NCBI RefSeq assembly: GCF_000196315.1
Contig: NC_014230.1
Coordinates: forward strand, 2,194,501 to 2,258,500
Reading direction: 5' to 3'
Origin: Croceibacter atlanticus HTCC2559
GTDB lineage: Bacteria > Bacteroidota > Bacteroidia > Flavobacteriales > Flavobacteriaceae
Length of the DNA stretch: 64,000 bases
Shown: one piece after another, positions 18,703 through 26,576 of the stretch
Layout of the letters: the number at the start of each line of letters is the position of its first letter
Position numbering within the stretch: position 1 is the first letter of the stretch
Translations under genes and position numbers: made by a program
Notes under the pieces: model-generated
Seen by the model: only the letters and a program-made list of their open reading frames with translations
The model's database searches: none
Told to the model about the DNA's origin: nothing

Positions 18703-19731
18703 ATGTCTAAAGATAAATCACAGGAAACTATACCATATTCAATATTAGAATTAGCAACAGTTGGTAAAGGAGTTTCGGTTTCAGATACTTTTAAGAATAG
18801 CTTAAAATTAGCGCAAGCTGCAGAAGATTTAGGCTATAAAAGATTCTGGTTGGCAGAACATCATAATATGGTGAGTATTGCCAGTTCTGCAACTTCTGTT
18901 TTAATGAGTCATATTGCTGGTGGCACCAAAAGTATACGAGTTGGTTCTGGAGGAATTATGTTACCAAATCACTCTTCTTTAATTATTGCTGAACAATTTA
19001 GTACGCTTGCACACTTGTATCCAGATAGAATAGATTTAGGATTAGGACGCGCTCCAGGAACAGACCAGACCACAGCACAAGCCATAAGACCAGATAGAAT
19101 GCAAGCTGTGTATCAATTTCCTCAAGAATTAGAGCAAATACAAAAGTACTTTTCTAAAGAAAATGTAAATGCTAAAGTGAGAGTGCCCATTGCTGAAGGT
19201 ATTAACTTGCCAACCTACATATTGGGTTCAAGTACAGATAGTGCCCACTTAGCAGCCAAACTTGGGTTACCATATGTTTTTGCAAGTCATTTTGCTCCTA
19301 CACATTTGTTTGAAGCATTTGAGATATATAGACGAGAATTTAAACCCTCTAAATTTCTTAAAGAACCAAAAACTATTGCTTGCATTAATGCAATAGTTGC
19401 AGACTCAAATGAAGAAGCAGAGCGCATTTCTACATCTATGATACGTATGCTTATAGGAGTTTTAACTGGTAGATTAGATTATATGCAACCACCAACAGCT
19501 ATGACGCCAGATTTAAAAGCTGTAGTAGAAAACCCTGCATTACAGCGAATGATGGCTTATGCTTTTGCTGGAGACAAAGCAATGGTGTCTGAAAAAACAA
19601 AACAATTTTTAGAAGACACACAAGCAGATGAGCTAATGGTAGTATCACATATTTACGATTACGAAGACCGCTTAAAGTCTGTAACTTTATTTGCAGAATT
19701 AATGAAAGATCTTAATGCAGTACCAGCTTAA
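18703..19731 (+). CDS. LLM class flavin-dependent oxidoreductase, YwcH/MsnO8 type
   Basis: A 342-residue TIM-barrel protein of the bacterial luciferase-like family, using reduced flavin (FMN or F420; FMN more likely in this group). Family marks are FWLAEHHNM near residue 48, VGSGGIMLPNHSSL, and DLGLGRAPGTD. Substrate unknown; relatives are usually simply called luciferase-like monooxygenases. Its stop codon overlaps the end of the convergent NhaC-type gene by 4 bases, so the two 3' ends share DNA and no terminator lies between them. Confidence 0.9.
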   Translation: MSKDKSQETIPYSILELATVGKGVSVSDTFKNSLKLAQAAEDLGYKRFWLAEHHNMVSIASSATSVLMSHIAGGTKSIRVGSGGIMLPNHSSLIIAEQFSTLAHLYPDRIDLGLGRAPGTDQTTAQAIRPDRMQAVYQFPQELEQIQKYFSKENVNAKVRVPIAEGINLPTYILGSSTDSAHLAAKLGLPYVFASHFAPTHLFEAFEIYRREFKPSKFLKEPKTIACINAIVADSNEEAERISTSMIRMLIGVLTGRLDYMQPPTAMTPDLKAVVENPALQRMMAYAFAGDKAMVSEKTKQFLEDTQADELMVVSHIYDYEDRLKSVTLFAELMKDLNAVPA

Positions 19732-21053
19732 ATGCGATTTCGTTTTTTAGAGTTAGTTAAAGGTTTAAATGTCATAAACAAAAGTGTCCACACTAATAAC
19801 AGTAATAAGTACCAGGTGTTAGATATTAGGTCTAGATAATCTATAGCGCCTTCTGTAAGACTTAAAATCATTAGTACTTGAGCCCCATAAGGAAGTAAAC
19901 CTTGAGTAATACACGCAAAAATGTCAAGAATAGATGCTGTTTTTTTGTTATCTAAGCTATAATCATCATTAATAGTTTTGGCTATTGGTCCTGCTATAAT
20001 TATAGAGACAGTATTATTTGCTATAGCCAAATTTATACTGCTTACTAGTGCACCAATGCCAAGCTGAGCAGTTGCTTTATTATTTATTAAAGACTTAATC
20101 TTATCCAAAATAAACTGTATACCGCCATGCTTTTCAACTAATGCTGCTAAACCTCCAGTAAGTAGAGAGAGTAAGAAAATTTCTGTCATACTGGTAAAAC
20201 CTGTATATGCTAATGTTGTAAACTCAATAATGGTGAAATCTGCATAGACCAAACCTAAAACTCCTGCAGCAATAACACCTAATAGCAATACTACAAATAC
20301 ATTTATTCCAATAATACTTAATGCTATTACTAACAGGTATGGTAATATTTTTAAAATTGAATACTGTTGTGAGGCTTCAATTACCTCTGTTGGCTGAAAT
20401 CCGAATCCTTGTATAATAAGTATAATAATGGTTGCAATTGCAGCAGGTAATGCAATTTTAATATTCTGTTTAAACTTGTCACTCATTTTACATCCTAAAG
20501 ATTGTGTGGCAGCAATTGTAGTATCAGATATTACAGAAAGGTTGTCGCCAAACATTGCTCCACCAAGTAAGCCACCACAAAGTATTGGTAAGGATACACC
20601 ACCTTGATTTGCAATACCAACTACAATTGGGGCTAGAGCTACAATTGCACCAACAGATGTACCGGTTGAAACAGATAAGAATGCTGCAATAATAAATACT
20701 CCAAAATAAATATATTGAATAGGAATAACATCTAAGCCTAAGCTTACTATAGCATCTACACTTCCTGTTGCTTTGGTAACTGTTGCAAAAGCTCCCGCAA
20801 GCAAATAGATGAGGCACATTGTTAGGATTTTGTCATCTCCGCAGCCTTTAAGTAAAGTATTTATTTTAGCATTTATTGTGTCTTTAAAAAGTATAAATGC
20901 GGTTATGATACCAACAATTACTGCGATGGGAGAAGGAAGTGCATAAAAATCTCCCTGATAAATACCTACGCCTAAAAAGGTAAATACAAATACAAAAAGT
21001 GGGAGTAAAGCTTTAAAACTTGATTTTGGGGATACTAAAGGTATTTCTGTCAT
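19728..21053 (-). CDS. NhaC-family carrier, probable Na+-linked methionine transporter MetT
   Basis: A 441-residue inner membrane protein with about twelve segments of the NhaC ion-transporter superfamily. The conserved signature SVSTGTSVGAIVALAPIVVG (around residue 137) and GGAMFGDNLSVISDTTIAATQSLGC are present. By family alone it would be called a Na+/H+ antiporter, but the NhaC family also holds MetT, known from comparative genomics to be controlled by SAM riboswitches. An S-box-like element lies in its leader (21107-21200), which favours the MetT reading. Proof would need transport data. Confidence 0.85.
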   Translation of the reverse strand: MTEIPLVSPKSSFKALLPLFVFVFTFLGVGIYQGDFYALPSPIAVIVGIITAFILFKDTINAKINTLLKGCGDDKILTMCLIYLLAGAFATVTKATGSVDAIVSLGLDVIPIQYIYFGVFIIAAFLSVSTGTSVGAIVALAPIVVGIANQGGVSLPILCGGLLGGAMFGDNLSVISDTTIAATQSLGCKMSDKFKQNIKIALPAAIATIIILIIQGFGFQPTEVIEASQQYSILKILPYLLVIALSIIGINVFVVLLLGVIAAGVLGLVYADFTIIEFTTLAYTGFTSMTEIFLLSLLTGGLAALVEKHGGIQFILDKIKSLINNKATAQLGIGALVSSINLAIANNTVSIIIAGPIAKTINDDYSLDNKKTASILDIFACITQGLLPYGAQVLMILSLTEGAIDYLDLISNTWYLLLLLVWTLLFMTFKPLTNSKKRNRI

Positions 21054-21106
21054 AATATGTTTTATTACAGAATCACAAAAGATGTTAGGAAGCGCAAATG
21101 GGTATG

Positions 21107-21200
21107 AATTAACATTTTTTCCAATTGAATTTGGCTTATCTATTTTAGCACCTTGCTCGTTATTGCAGGTTGCTATCTCTCTTTGAGATTCTTGATAATT
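21107..21200 (-). promoter_or_regulatory. S-box-like (SAM-I type) leader element before the NhaC-type gene
   Basis: Read on the minus strand: AATTATCAAGA opens the element, a short hairpin ATCTC/GAGAT replaces the long P2, then GCAACCTGC pairs with GCAAGGTGC, followed by TAAA, a CCAA/TTGG hairpin, an A-run, and GTTAATT that can close P1. ATCAAGA, GCAACC and GGTGCTAAA are conserved S-box core segments in the right order. The usual kink-turn and pseudoknot loop of P2 are missing, so this is a reduced form or a relic. A -7 box at 21208 places the transcript start at the element's 5' edge. Confidence 0.5.
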
Positions 21201-21207
21201 AAGGCTT

Positions 21208-21215
21208 CAAAAGTA
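21208..21215 (-). promoter_or_regulatory. -7 box of the NhaC-type gene
   Basis: TACTTTTG on the minus strand, an exact TAnnTTTG. It sits 8 bases upstream of the S-box-like element and gives a leader of about 150 bases. No TTG is seen at -33. Confidence 0.5.
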
Positions 21216-21292
21216 CATGATAACTCATAGAAATCATATGCTTTTAAAGTAATTTTTAAATGAATTTAAAACCGAAAATATGGTAAAATTAT

Positions 21293-21324
21293 AATGCGCT
21301 TAAGGACAAAGCCTTAAGCGCATT
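21293..21324 (-). terminator. Terminator of the nitroreductase/DJ-1 unit
   Basis: A perfect 13-bp stem (21293-21305 with 21312-21324) lies about 20 bases past the stop of the leftward DJ-1-like gene, followed on that strand by ATAATTTTA. Confidence 0.75.
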
Positions 21325-21344
21325 TTATTAGAATGTAAGTGAGC

Positions 21345-22148
21345 TTACTTAAGGGATTCTAACAATTTTTCTGCAACTAACTCAGATGATGCTGGGTTTT
21401 GACCTGTAATAAGGTTACCGTCTTGCAATGCATAGGCACCCCAATCTTCTGTTTTAGAATACTCACCTCCGTTTTCTTTAAGCATGTCTTCAACTAAAAA
21501 AGGAACAACATCTGTAAGCTGTACAGCTTCTTCTTCTGTATTTGTAAAACCAGTTACTTTTTTACCTTTAACTAAAGGTGTACCGTCTTGAGACTTCACA
21601 TTTTTTAAAGCTGCTGGTGCGTGACATACAAAAGCTATTGGCTTATTTTGAGAATTAAACGTTTCTATTAACTTAATAGAAGTTTCATCTGTCGCTAAAT
21701 CCCATAAAGGTCCATGACCACCAGGATAAAATACAGCGTCAAAATCTTCTGCATTTACAGTAGATAGTACTTTTGTGTTAGCTATTAATTTTTGAGTCTC
21801 CTCGTCGTTATTAAAGCGTTTAGTATCTTCTGTACTTGCGCTTTCATCATCACTTTTAGGGTCTATTGGTGCTGCGCCACCTTTTGGAGTTGCAATAGTT
21901 ATGTTTGCTCCTTTATCTTTTAACGTGTAATATGGATTTGCAAATTCTTCAATCCAAAACCCAGTTTTTTCTCCAGTATCTCCTAGTTGATCGTGAGATG
22001 TTAATACAAATAAAATATTCATAGTTTTTTCGTTTTGTTGTGATGCTTCTGCAAGTGTATCAGAAGCGTTTTGTTTAGATTCATTTTTACAACTTGTAGC
22101 TGTAATCACTAATGCTATTAGTGTGGTGATTTTTAAAAAATTGGTCAT
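21345..22148 (-). CDS. DJ-1/PfpI-family lipoprotein (HchA-like)
   Basis: A 267-residue type 1 glutamine amidotransferase-like protein of the DJ-1/PfpI superfamily, close in layout to Hsp31/HchA, whose members act as glyoxalase III or protein deglycase. The nucleophile Cys175 is in AFVCHAPAAL, with PGGHG at 143-147 and the acidic GFWIEE near 63-68. Unlike the usual cytoplasmic enzymes it has an N-terminal lipoprotein signal ending ATSC (Cys20) and a linker; Met43 (MNILFVLTSHD) marks where the ordinary family start would be. It follows the nitroreductase gene after 6 bases. Confidence 0.88.
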   Translation of the reverse strand: MTNFLKITTLIALVITATSCKNESKQNASDTLAEASQQNEKTMNILFVLTSHDQLGDTGEKTGFWIEEFANPYYTLKDKGANITIATPKGGAAPIDPKSDDESASTEDTKRFNNDEETQKLIANTKVLSTVNAEDFDAVFYPGGHGPLWDLATDETSIKLIETFNSQNKPIAFVCHAPAALKNVKSQDGTPLVKGKKVTGFTNTEEEAVQLTDVVPFLVEDMLKENGGEYSKTEDWGAYALQDGNLITGQNPASSELVAEKLLESLK

Positions 22149-22154
22149 TATATA

Positions 22155-22787
22155 TTAATCTAGTACTGTTACTAATTGTTCTTTAGGTTTTCTAACCTTA
22201 ACTTGGTTTGCCAACCAATCATTATCTTCATCTCTATATCCTAATGGTAATAATACAGCACTACGTAAACCTTTTTCTCGTAGGCCTAAAATTTTATCTA
22301 CAGCATCTGGATCAAAACCTTCCATTGGCGTAGCATCTACTCCTTCGTAGGCAGCAGCTGCAACAGCAAGTCCAAATGCAATGTATGCTTGTTTAGAGGC
22401 GTGAATAAAATTTTCTTCGGCATCCTTTTGAGGATATGTATTAAGTAACATTTGTCTGTAATTCTCAAAACCTTCATTTTCGTAACCTCTTACAGAGTTT
22501 GTCATATCAAAAACTTGGTTTATACGTTCTGCAGTGTAGGTATCCCAAGCAGCAAAAACAAGAAGGTGAGAACTGTCTGTAATAACAGATTGATCCCAAG
22601 CTACAGGTTTTATTTGTCCTTTTATATCATTGTTGGTAATCACAATTATCTCGAATGGTTGTAAACCACTAGATGTTGGAGCTAAACGTGCTGCTTCTAA
22701 AATCCTGTCGATTTTGTCTTGATCTACAGTCTTTCCGTTCATTGCTTTTGTAGCGTATCTCCAATTTAATTTATCTAATAACTCCAT
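22155..22787 (-). CDS. NAD(P)H-dependent nitroreductase, NfsB-like
   Basis: A 210-residue FMN-dependent oxidoreductase of the nitroreductase superfamily, acting on quinones, nitroaromatics or dihydropteridines. Family marks: LNWRYATKAMNG at the start, ARLAPTSSGLQPFEIIVI near residue 35 (FMN phosphate binding), and GLREKGLRSAVLLPLGYRDEDNDW near the end. It forms a two-gene unit with the DJ-1-like lipoprotein, a pairing that suggests defence against reactive carbonyls and electrophiles. Confidence 0.92.
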   Translation of the reverse strand: MELLDKLNWRYATKAMNGKTVDQDKIDRILEAARLAPTSSGLQPFEIIVITNNDIKGQIKPVAWDQSVITDSSHLLVFAAWDTYTAERINQVFDMTNSVRGYENEGFENYRQMLLNTYPQKDAEENFIHASKQAYIAFGLAVAAAAYEGVDATPMEGFDPDAVDKILGLREKGLRSAVLLPLGYRDEDNDWLANQVKVRKPKEQLVTVLD

Positions 22788-22869
22788 TATAAAATGTTTA
22801 TCACGTTTAAAATATTCAACATAAAACCTATTTACTATTTTGTGTTTTTAGTGAGTTTATATTGATTGT

Positions 22870-22900
22870 TAGTGCAAATTTATTTCAAATTTTAGCACTA
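22870..22900. promoter_or_regulatory. Near-palindromic operator over the nitroreductase promoter
   Basis: TAGTGCAAATTT at 22870-22881 mirrors AAATTTTAGCACTA at 22887-22900 apart from a two-base insertion. The minus-strand -7 box TAAATTTG (22882-22875) lies inside the left arm, so a protein bound here would block transcription of the nitroreductase/DJ-1 unit. Confidence 0.4.
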
Positions 22901-22932
22901 CATTTATTTTTAACTAACCTTAATTCTTTTGA

Positions 22933-22946
22933 TTAACCTAGGTTAA
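22933..22946. promoter_or_regulatory. Perfect 14-bp palindrome between divergent genes
   Basis: TTAACCTAGGTTAA is fully self-complementary. It lies between the leftward nitroreductase gene and the rightward SnoaL-like gene, 55 bases upstream of the latter. A role as a regulator binding site is inferred only from symmetry and position. Confidence 0.35.
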
Positions 22947-23001
22947 ATAAGACAAGAATAAGTGCTGAAGAAATTGATTATCTTGGATAAAAATTAAACG
23001 A

Positions 23002-23379
23002 ATGTCATTAGAACAAAATAAAAACAGAGCCATTGCTTTTTATGAAATGGCCTACAATGGAAACCCTAAAAAAGCAATTGAAAATTTTGTTGGAAAGGAG
23101 TATATACAACACAATCCACATGTTGAAGATGGAACTTTGGGTTTTATTAATTATTTTGAACGTATGCACGCCGAATACCCTAATAAAAGTATAGAGTTTG
23201 TAAGATGTATTGCAGAAGGTGATTTGGTTGCCCTACATACACATCAAACTTGGCCAGATCAAGATGAATATGTAACTATGGATTTCTTTAAATTTGATGA
23301 TAACGGGAAAATCTGTGAACATTGGGATGTTATACAACAAATTTCTAAGGTCTCTAAAAACTTAAATACAATGTATTAA
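23002..23379 (+). CDS. SnoaL-like / NTF2-fold protein
   Basis: A 125-residue single-domain protein of the SnoaL-like polyketide cyclase group (NTF2-like cone fold). Typical segments are YIQHNPHVEDG and the ending FDDNGKICEHWDVIQQI. Proteins of this kind in non-antibiotic producers are mostly of unknown function, often near redox enzymes. The gene stands alone between a divergent nitroreductase unit and a convergent YceI gene. Confidence 0.85.
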   Translation: MSLEQNKNRAIAFYEMAYNGNPKKAIENFVGKEYIQHNPHVEDGTLGFINYFERMHAEYPNKSIEFVRCIAEGDLVALHTHQTWPDQDEYVTMDFFKFDDNGKICEHWDVIQQISKVSKNLNTMY

Positions 23380-23383
23380 TATT

Positions 23384-23422
23384 TTGATTGGCGTTGTTAC
23401 GTCTTGTACCAACGCCAAAATT
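23384..23422. terminator. Bidirectional terminator
   Basis: TTGGCGTTG at 23388-23396 pairs with CAACGCCAA at 23410-23418, with further A/T pairs on both sides. It separates the convergent SnoaL-like and YceI genes. Confidence 0.7.
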
Positions 23423-23426
23423 TACA

Positions 23427-23987
23427 TTATTTAAACTTTAGGTACACATTAAACTCTACAGCTTCAGAAATCGTACTATCTTTTAAATCGTGATTGTAAT
23501 TAATTTGCCATCGAGATCTATCTATTTTAAATCTTGCGGTCATCGTGTTGTCGGTACCATCTGCTTTAGCTGTAAATTTTACAGGTTTAGAAACATCCTT
23601 AATAGTCAACATCGCATCAATTAAATGTTCATTAATGCTTTTATTATATACCACATTTGTAAATTCTATATAAGCTGTGGGATATTTATAAATATCAAAA
23701 AAGTCCTCATTCTTTAAATGTGATACCAAACCTTCATTATAGCCACCATCAACATTTTCAATTGTTGTCATATCTATAGTGAAATGACCACCAGTAATGT
23801 TTCCGTTTATGGTAATAAGTTTTCCGTCGTTAAACTTAACAAAGCCATGATGACCAGCAATTTTAAAGACATAGTCAGATTTCCAATTTAGTAGACTTTC
23901 ATCTGTATCTAAATCATACATCTTTTGAGAATTTGAGATGCAAACAGATAGCATCATCACGCCAAGGCAAATAAGTAGTTTATTCAT
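23427..23987 (-). CDS. YceI-family periplasmic lipocalin-like protein
   Basis: A 186-residue YceI-type beta-barrel with a cleavable signal peptide (LLICLGVMMLSVCISNSQ). YceI proteins bind isoprenoids or amphiphiles in the periplasm. Family landmarks are SLLNWKSDYVFKIAGHHGFVKF near residue 32, FFDIYKYPTAYIEF, and FKIDRSRWQINY near the end. It is transcribed away from the membrane-anchored regulator at 24106, and phased repeats lie between the two. Confidence 0.9.
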   Translation of the reverse strand: MNKLLICLGVMMLSVCISNSQKMYDLDTDESLLNWKSDYVFKIAGHHGFVKFNDGKLITINGNITGGHFTIDMTTIENVDGGYNEGLVSHLKNEDFFDIYKYPTAYIEFTNVVYNKSINEHLIDAMLTIKDVSKPVKFTAKADGTDNTMTARFKIDRSRWQINYNHDLKDSTISEAVEFNVYLKFK

Positions 23988-24033
23988 AATTTTTATATTT
24001 TAGAGTAAAGCTACTTTTAGGGATATTTAAAAG

Positions 24034-24072
24034 TGTCAAAAGAATGTAAAAGAAGTGTCAACAGCTGTAAAA
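24034..24072. promoter_or_regulatory. Four phased TGTnAAA half-sites, candidate OmpR-type operator
   Basis: TGTCAAA (24034), TGTAAAA (24045), TGTCAAC (24056) and TGTAAAA (24066) lie at spacings of 11, 11 and 10 bases. Direct repeats with an 11-bp period are how OmpR/PhoB winged-helix proteins bind. The array is between yceI and the winged-helix regulator gene, next to the -33 region expected for yceI. Confidence 0.5.
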
Positions 24073-24105
24073 ATTCAGCAAATTGCGTGTTATTTGCACT
24101 ATATT

Positions 24106-24975
24106 ATGAAGTTTAGATATCAATATTTTATTTTATTTACAGCAACGTTGTTTCTATTGCTTACTTTGAGTTGTTCCACTAAGGAAAAACCTGAAGTGTC
24201 CTCAGAACATATTAAAGTTGCTTTAAGAAGTGTTGGGCATCAACTATTATTGTTAGAAAACGACAGTACTTCTTTAGTAAAGCCTATTGAGCAAACAAAC
24301 GCTACAACGTATAAGTTATCTTTTGAACGCTCATTTCAAATAGATCCTGAAGTATTAAACGCTACAATAGATAATGTCTTCAAGTCTAAACTAAACATCC
24401 ATAATTATTTAGTTGAAGTGGTAGATTGTACCTCGAATGAAGTTGCATATAGTTATGTTACAACAGCTTTTAAAGATGAAGATATAGTGCCTTGTAGTGG
24501 TCGTGTTTTACCAAATGATTGTTACACCATACTAGTAATGCTAACAGAAATACCAGTAAAAACATCTTCAACTAAAACTATAATATTCTACATATTAGTT
24601 ACATTGGTGTTGGCATTTCTTGTGCTTGTGTTTTATAGTAAATATGCAAGCTATAAAAGAGAGCAGCAAGAAGAACAAAACACAAACTATATAGGTCATT
24701 TTAAATTTTATCCAGATCAATTAATTTTGGTTAAAGAAGCAGAGGAAATCCAACTATCTAATAAAGAATGCGAACTACTGGCATTATTTGTAGCTAAGCC
24801 AAATGAAGTTATAAAGAGAGAAGAACTCACCAAAAAAGTGTGGGAAGATAATGGAGTAGTAGTTGGGCGTAGTTTAGACACTTATATTTCTAAATTACGA
24901 AAGAAACTTGCTTCAGATGCTTCTATACAGCTAATAAACGTACACGGTGTTGGTTATAAACTTGTAACCAATTAA
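24106..24975 (+). CDS. Membrane-anchored winged-helix (OmpR/PhoB-type) regulator
   Basis: 289 residues from the ATG at 24106. A frame-open GTG at 24055 lies within the phased repeats and is unlikely to be the start. Layout: hydrophobic N-terminus ending TLSC (Cys23, possible lipid or membrane anchor), an extracytoplasmic region of about 130 residues, a membrane helix (about 157-180), then a cytoplasmic OmpR-type winged helix (about 200-287; LSNKECELLALF, RSLDTYISKLRKKL, VHGVGYKL). There is no receiver or kinase part, so it is a one-component ToxR-like sensor with reversed topology. The ligand is unknown. It probably controls itself and the divergent yceI. Confidence 0.85.
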   Translation: MKFRYQYFILFTATLFLLLTLSCSTKEKPEVSSEHIKVALRSVGHQLLLLENDSTSLVKPIEQTNATTYKLSFERSFQIDPEVLNATIDNVFKSKLNIHNYLVEVVDCTSNEVAYSYVTTAFKDEDIVPCSGRVLPNDCYTILVMLTEIPVKTSSTKTIIFYILVTLVLAFLVLVFYSKYASYKREQQEEQNTNYIGHFKFYPDQLILVKEAEEIQLSNKECELLALFVAKPNEVIKREELTKKVWEDNGVVVGRSLDTYISKLRKKLASDASIQLINVHGVGYKLVTN

Positions 24976-25017
24976 CCACTATCATAAACAAAGAGTATAA
25001 CTAAACCTCAAATCGTA

Positions 25018-25046
25018 TTGTAGCTCTTAAACTCTATCTATCTTTG
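25018..25046 (+). promoter_or_regulatory. Promoter of the DEAD-box helicase gene
   Basis: TTG (25018-25020), an 18-base spacer and TATCTTTG (25039-25046) match the Bacteroidota promoter well, 33 bases before the ATG at 25080. Confidence 0.65.
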
Positions 25047-25079
25047 CTGTACACAAGATGCACTTAAACTTTGAGAAAA

Positions 25080-26393
25080 ATGGCTACAGATATAAAAACC
25101 CAAAAGGAAATTCTAGATAAGCTTAATATTAAAACGCTTAATCCTATGCAGGAGGAAGCACTGTTAGCGATCACATCTACAGCAAATACAGTATTACTAT
25201 CTCCAACAGGGACAGGAAAGACCGTAGCTTTTTTATTACCATTAATTAACGACTTAAATAGAGATATAGAACAAGTACAAGCTCTAATTTTAGTTCCATC
25301 TAGAGAACTAGCCATACAAATTGAGCAGGTTATAAGAGAAATGGGCTCTGGCTTTAAAGCTAATGCGGTATATGGTGGAAGGCCATTTTCGAAAGATAAA
25401 ATTGAACTCTCTCACGCACCAGCTATTTTAATTGGAACGCCTGGTAGAGTAGCAGACCATTTAAGACGAGGAACTTTTGAGACTGCTGAATTAAAGACTT
25501 TAGTTTTAGACGAGTTTGATAAGTCTCTGGAAGTTGGGTTTGAAACAGAGATGAAAGAAATTATTGAAGCGTTACCAACTATTGAAAAACGCATCTTAAC
25601 ATCTGCAACCCGATTAGATGAGATACCTGTTTTTGTTGGTGTCACAAAAGAATTAACTATAGACTATTTAGATACAAAACGCTCTAAATTAGAAATTAAA
25701 AAGGTTATATCTCCTAATAAGAATAAACTTGAAACCTTAGCTCAACTCTTACATCATATTGGTAATAAGCCTGGTATCATATTTTGTAATTTCAAAGACA
25801 CTATACGCTTTGTAAGTGACTTTTTATTAGATGAAGGCATACCTCACGGCTGTTTCTTTGGAGGTATGGATCAAATAGATAGAGAACGTGCTCTAATTAA
25901 ATTTAGAAATGGAACTCATCAAATTATCGTTGCCACAGATTTGGCTGCACGCGGTTTAGATATACCTGAGTTAAGTTACATTATACATTTTCAGCTACCC
26001 TTAAAAGCAGAAGAGTTTACTCATAGAAATGGCCGTACCGCACGTATGGACTCTGAAGGTACAGCATATGTATTGCAATGGAAAGAAGAATATTTGCCAG
26101 AATTTATAACCGCAAAGCAAATTATCACACCAGAAGTTAATGTTCCTAAATTAGCTTCAACTTGGGCAACACTGTTTATATCTGGTGGTCGAAAAGATAA
26201 AATTTCAAAAGGAGATATTGCGGGACTATTGTTTAAACAAGGACAACTTGATAAACATGAAGTTGGTATAATAGAACTTAAGCAAGACTGTGCGTTTGTT
26301 GCTGTACCTGCTAAAAAAGCGCAACAAATAGCAAATAAAACTACAGATACTCGCTTAAAAAAGAAGAAAGTAAGAATTACAGTTTTAGAGTAA
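25080..26393 (+). CDS. dbpA: DEAD-box RNA helicase, DbpA-like
   Basis: 437 residues from the ATG at 25080; a TTG three codons earlier is open but unlikely. ATP-dependent RNA helicase core: motif I SPTGTGKT, Ia LVPSRELAIQ, Ib GTPGRV, II DEFD (Phe where most have Ala), III TSAT, IV IIFCN, V ATDLAARGLD, VI HRNGRTAR. The last 70 residues (from about 365) form a DbpA-type RNA-binding domain, which in E. coli DbpA targets 23S rRNA helix 92 during 50S assembly. The gene symbol rests on that domain. Confidence 0.85.
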   Translation: MATDIKTQKEILDKLNIKTLNPMQEEALLAITSTANTVLLSPTGTGKTVAFLLPLINDLNRDIEQVQALILVPSRELAIQIEQVIREMGSGFKANAVYGGRPFSKDKIELSHAPAILIGTPGRVADHLRRGTFETAELKTLVLDEFDKSLEVGFETEMKEIIEALPTIEKRILTSATRLDEIPVFVGVTKELTIDYLDTKRSKLEIKKVISPNKNKLETLAQLLHHIGNKPGIIFCNFKDTIRFVSDFLLDEGIPHGCFFGGMDQIDRERALIKFRNGTHQIIVATDLAARGLDIPELSYIIHFQLPLKAEEFTHRNGRTARMDSEGTAYVLQWKEEYLPEFITAKQIITPEVNVPKLASTWATLFISGGRKDKISKGDIAGLLFKQGQLDKHEVGIIELKQDCAFVAVPAKKAQQIANKTTDTRLKKKKVRITVLE

Positions 26394-26492
26394 CAAGAAC
26401 TTTATTCAAGTATTTGTATAAGTTTATTAGTCTGGATTGCAGGTTTTTCAATGCTCTTCATCAAATCGCTTTTTCTGTCTGATTTTCAAAAG

Positions 26493-26529
26493 TTAAGCAT
26501 CTAAAATTAAATGCTTAATACATAAGCAT
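26493..26529. repeat. Three alternating TTAAGCAT half-sites
   Basis: TTAAGCAT (26493-26500), ATGCTTAA (26511-26518) and TAAGCAT (26523-26529) are the same element in alternating orientation. They lie just upstream of TACTTTCG (26548-26555, one mismatch to a -7 box) and the J-domain gene. It is a possible operator or hairpin. Confidence 0.35.
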
Positions 26530-26576
26530 GCAGACTAAAAATAAGCGTACTTTCGCGCCTTCAAAAAAGATAAACT

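Noticed and set aside
24055-24105. GTG start for the membrane-anchored regulator
   Set aside because: It lies within the phased operator-like repeats, and the ATG at 24106 gives a normal signal-like N-terminus.
25071-25079. TTG start for the DEAD-box helicase
   Set aside because: The ATG three codons later fits the family start and the promoter spacing better.
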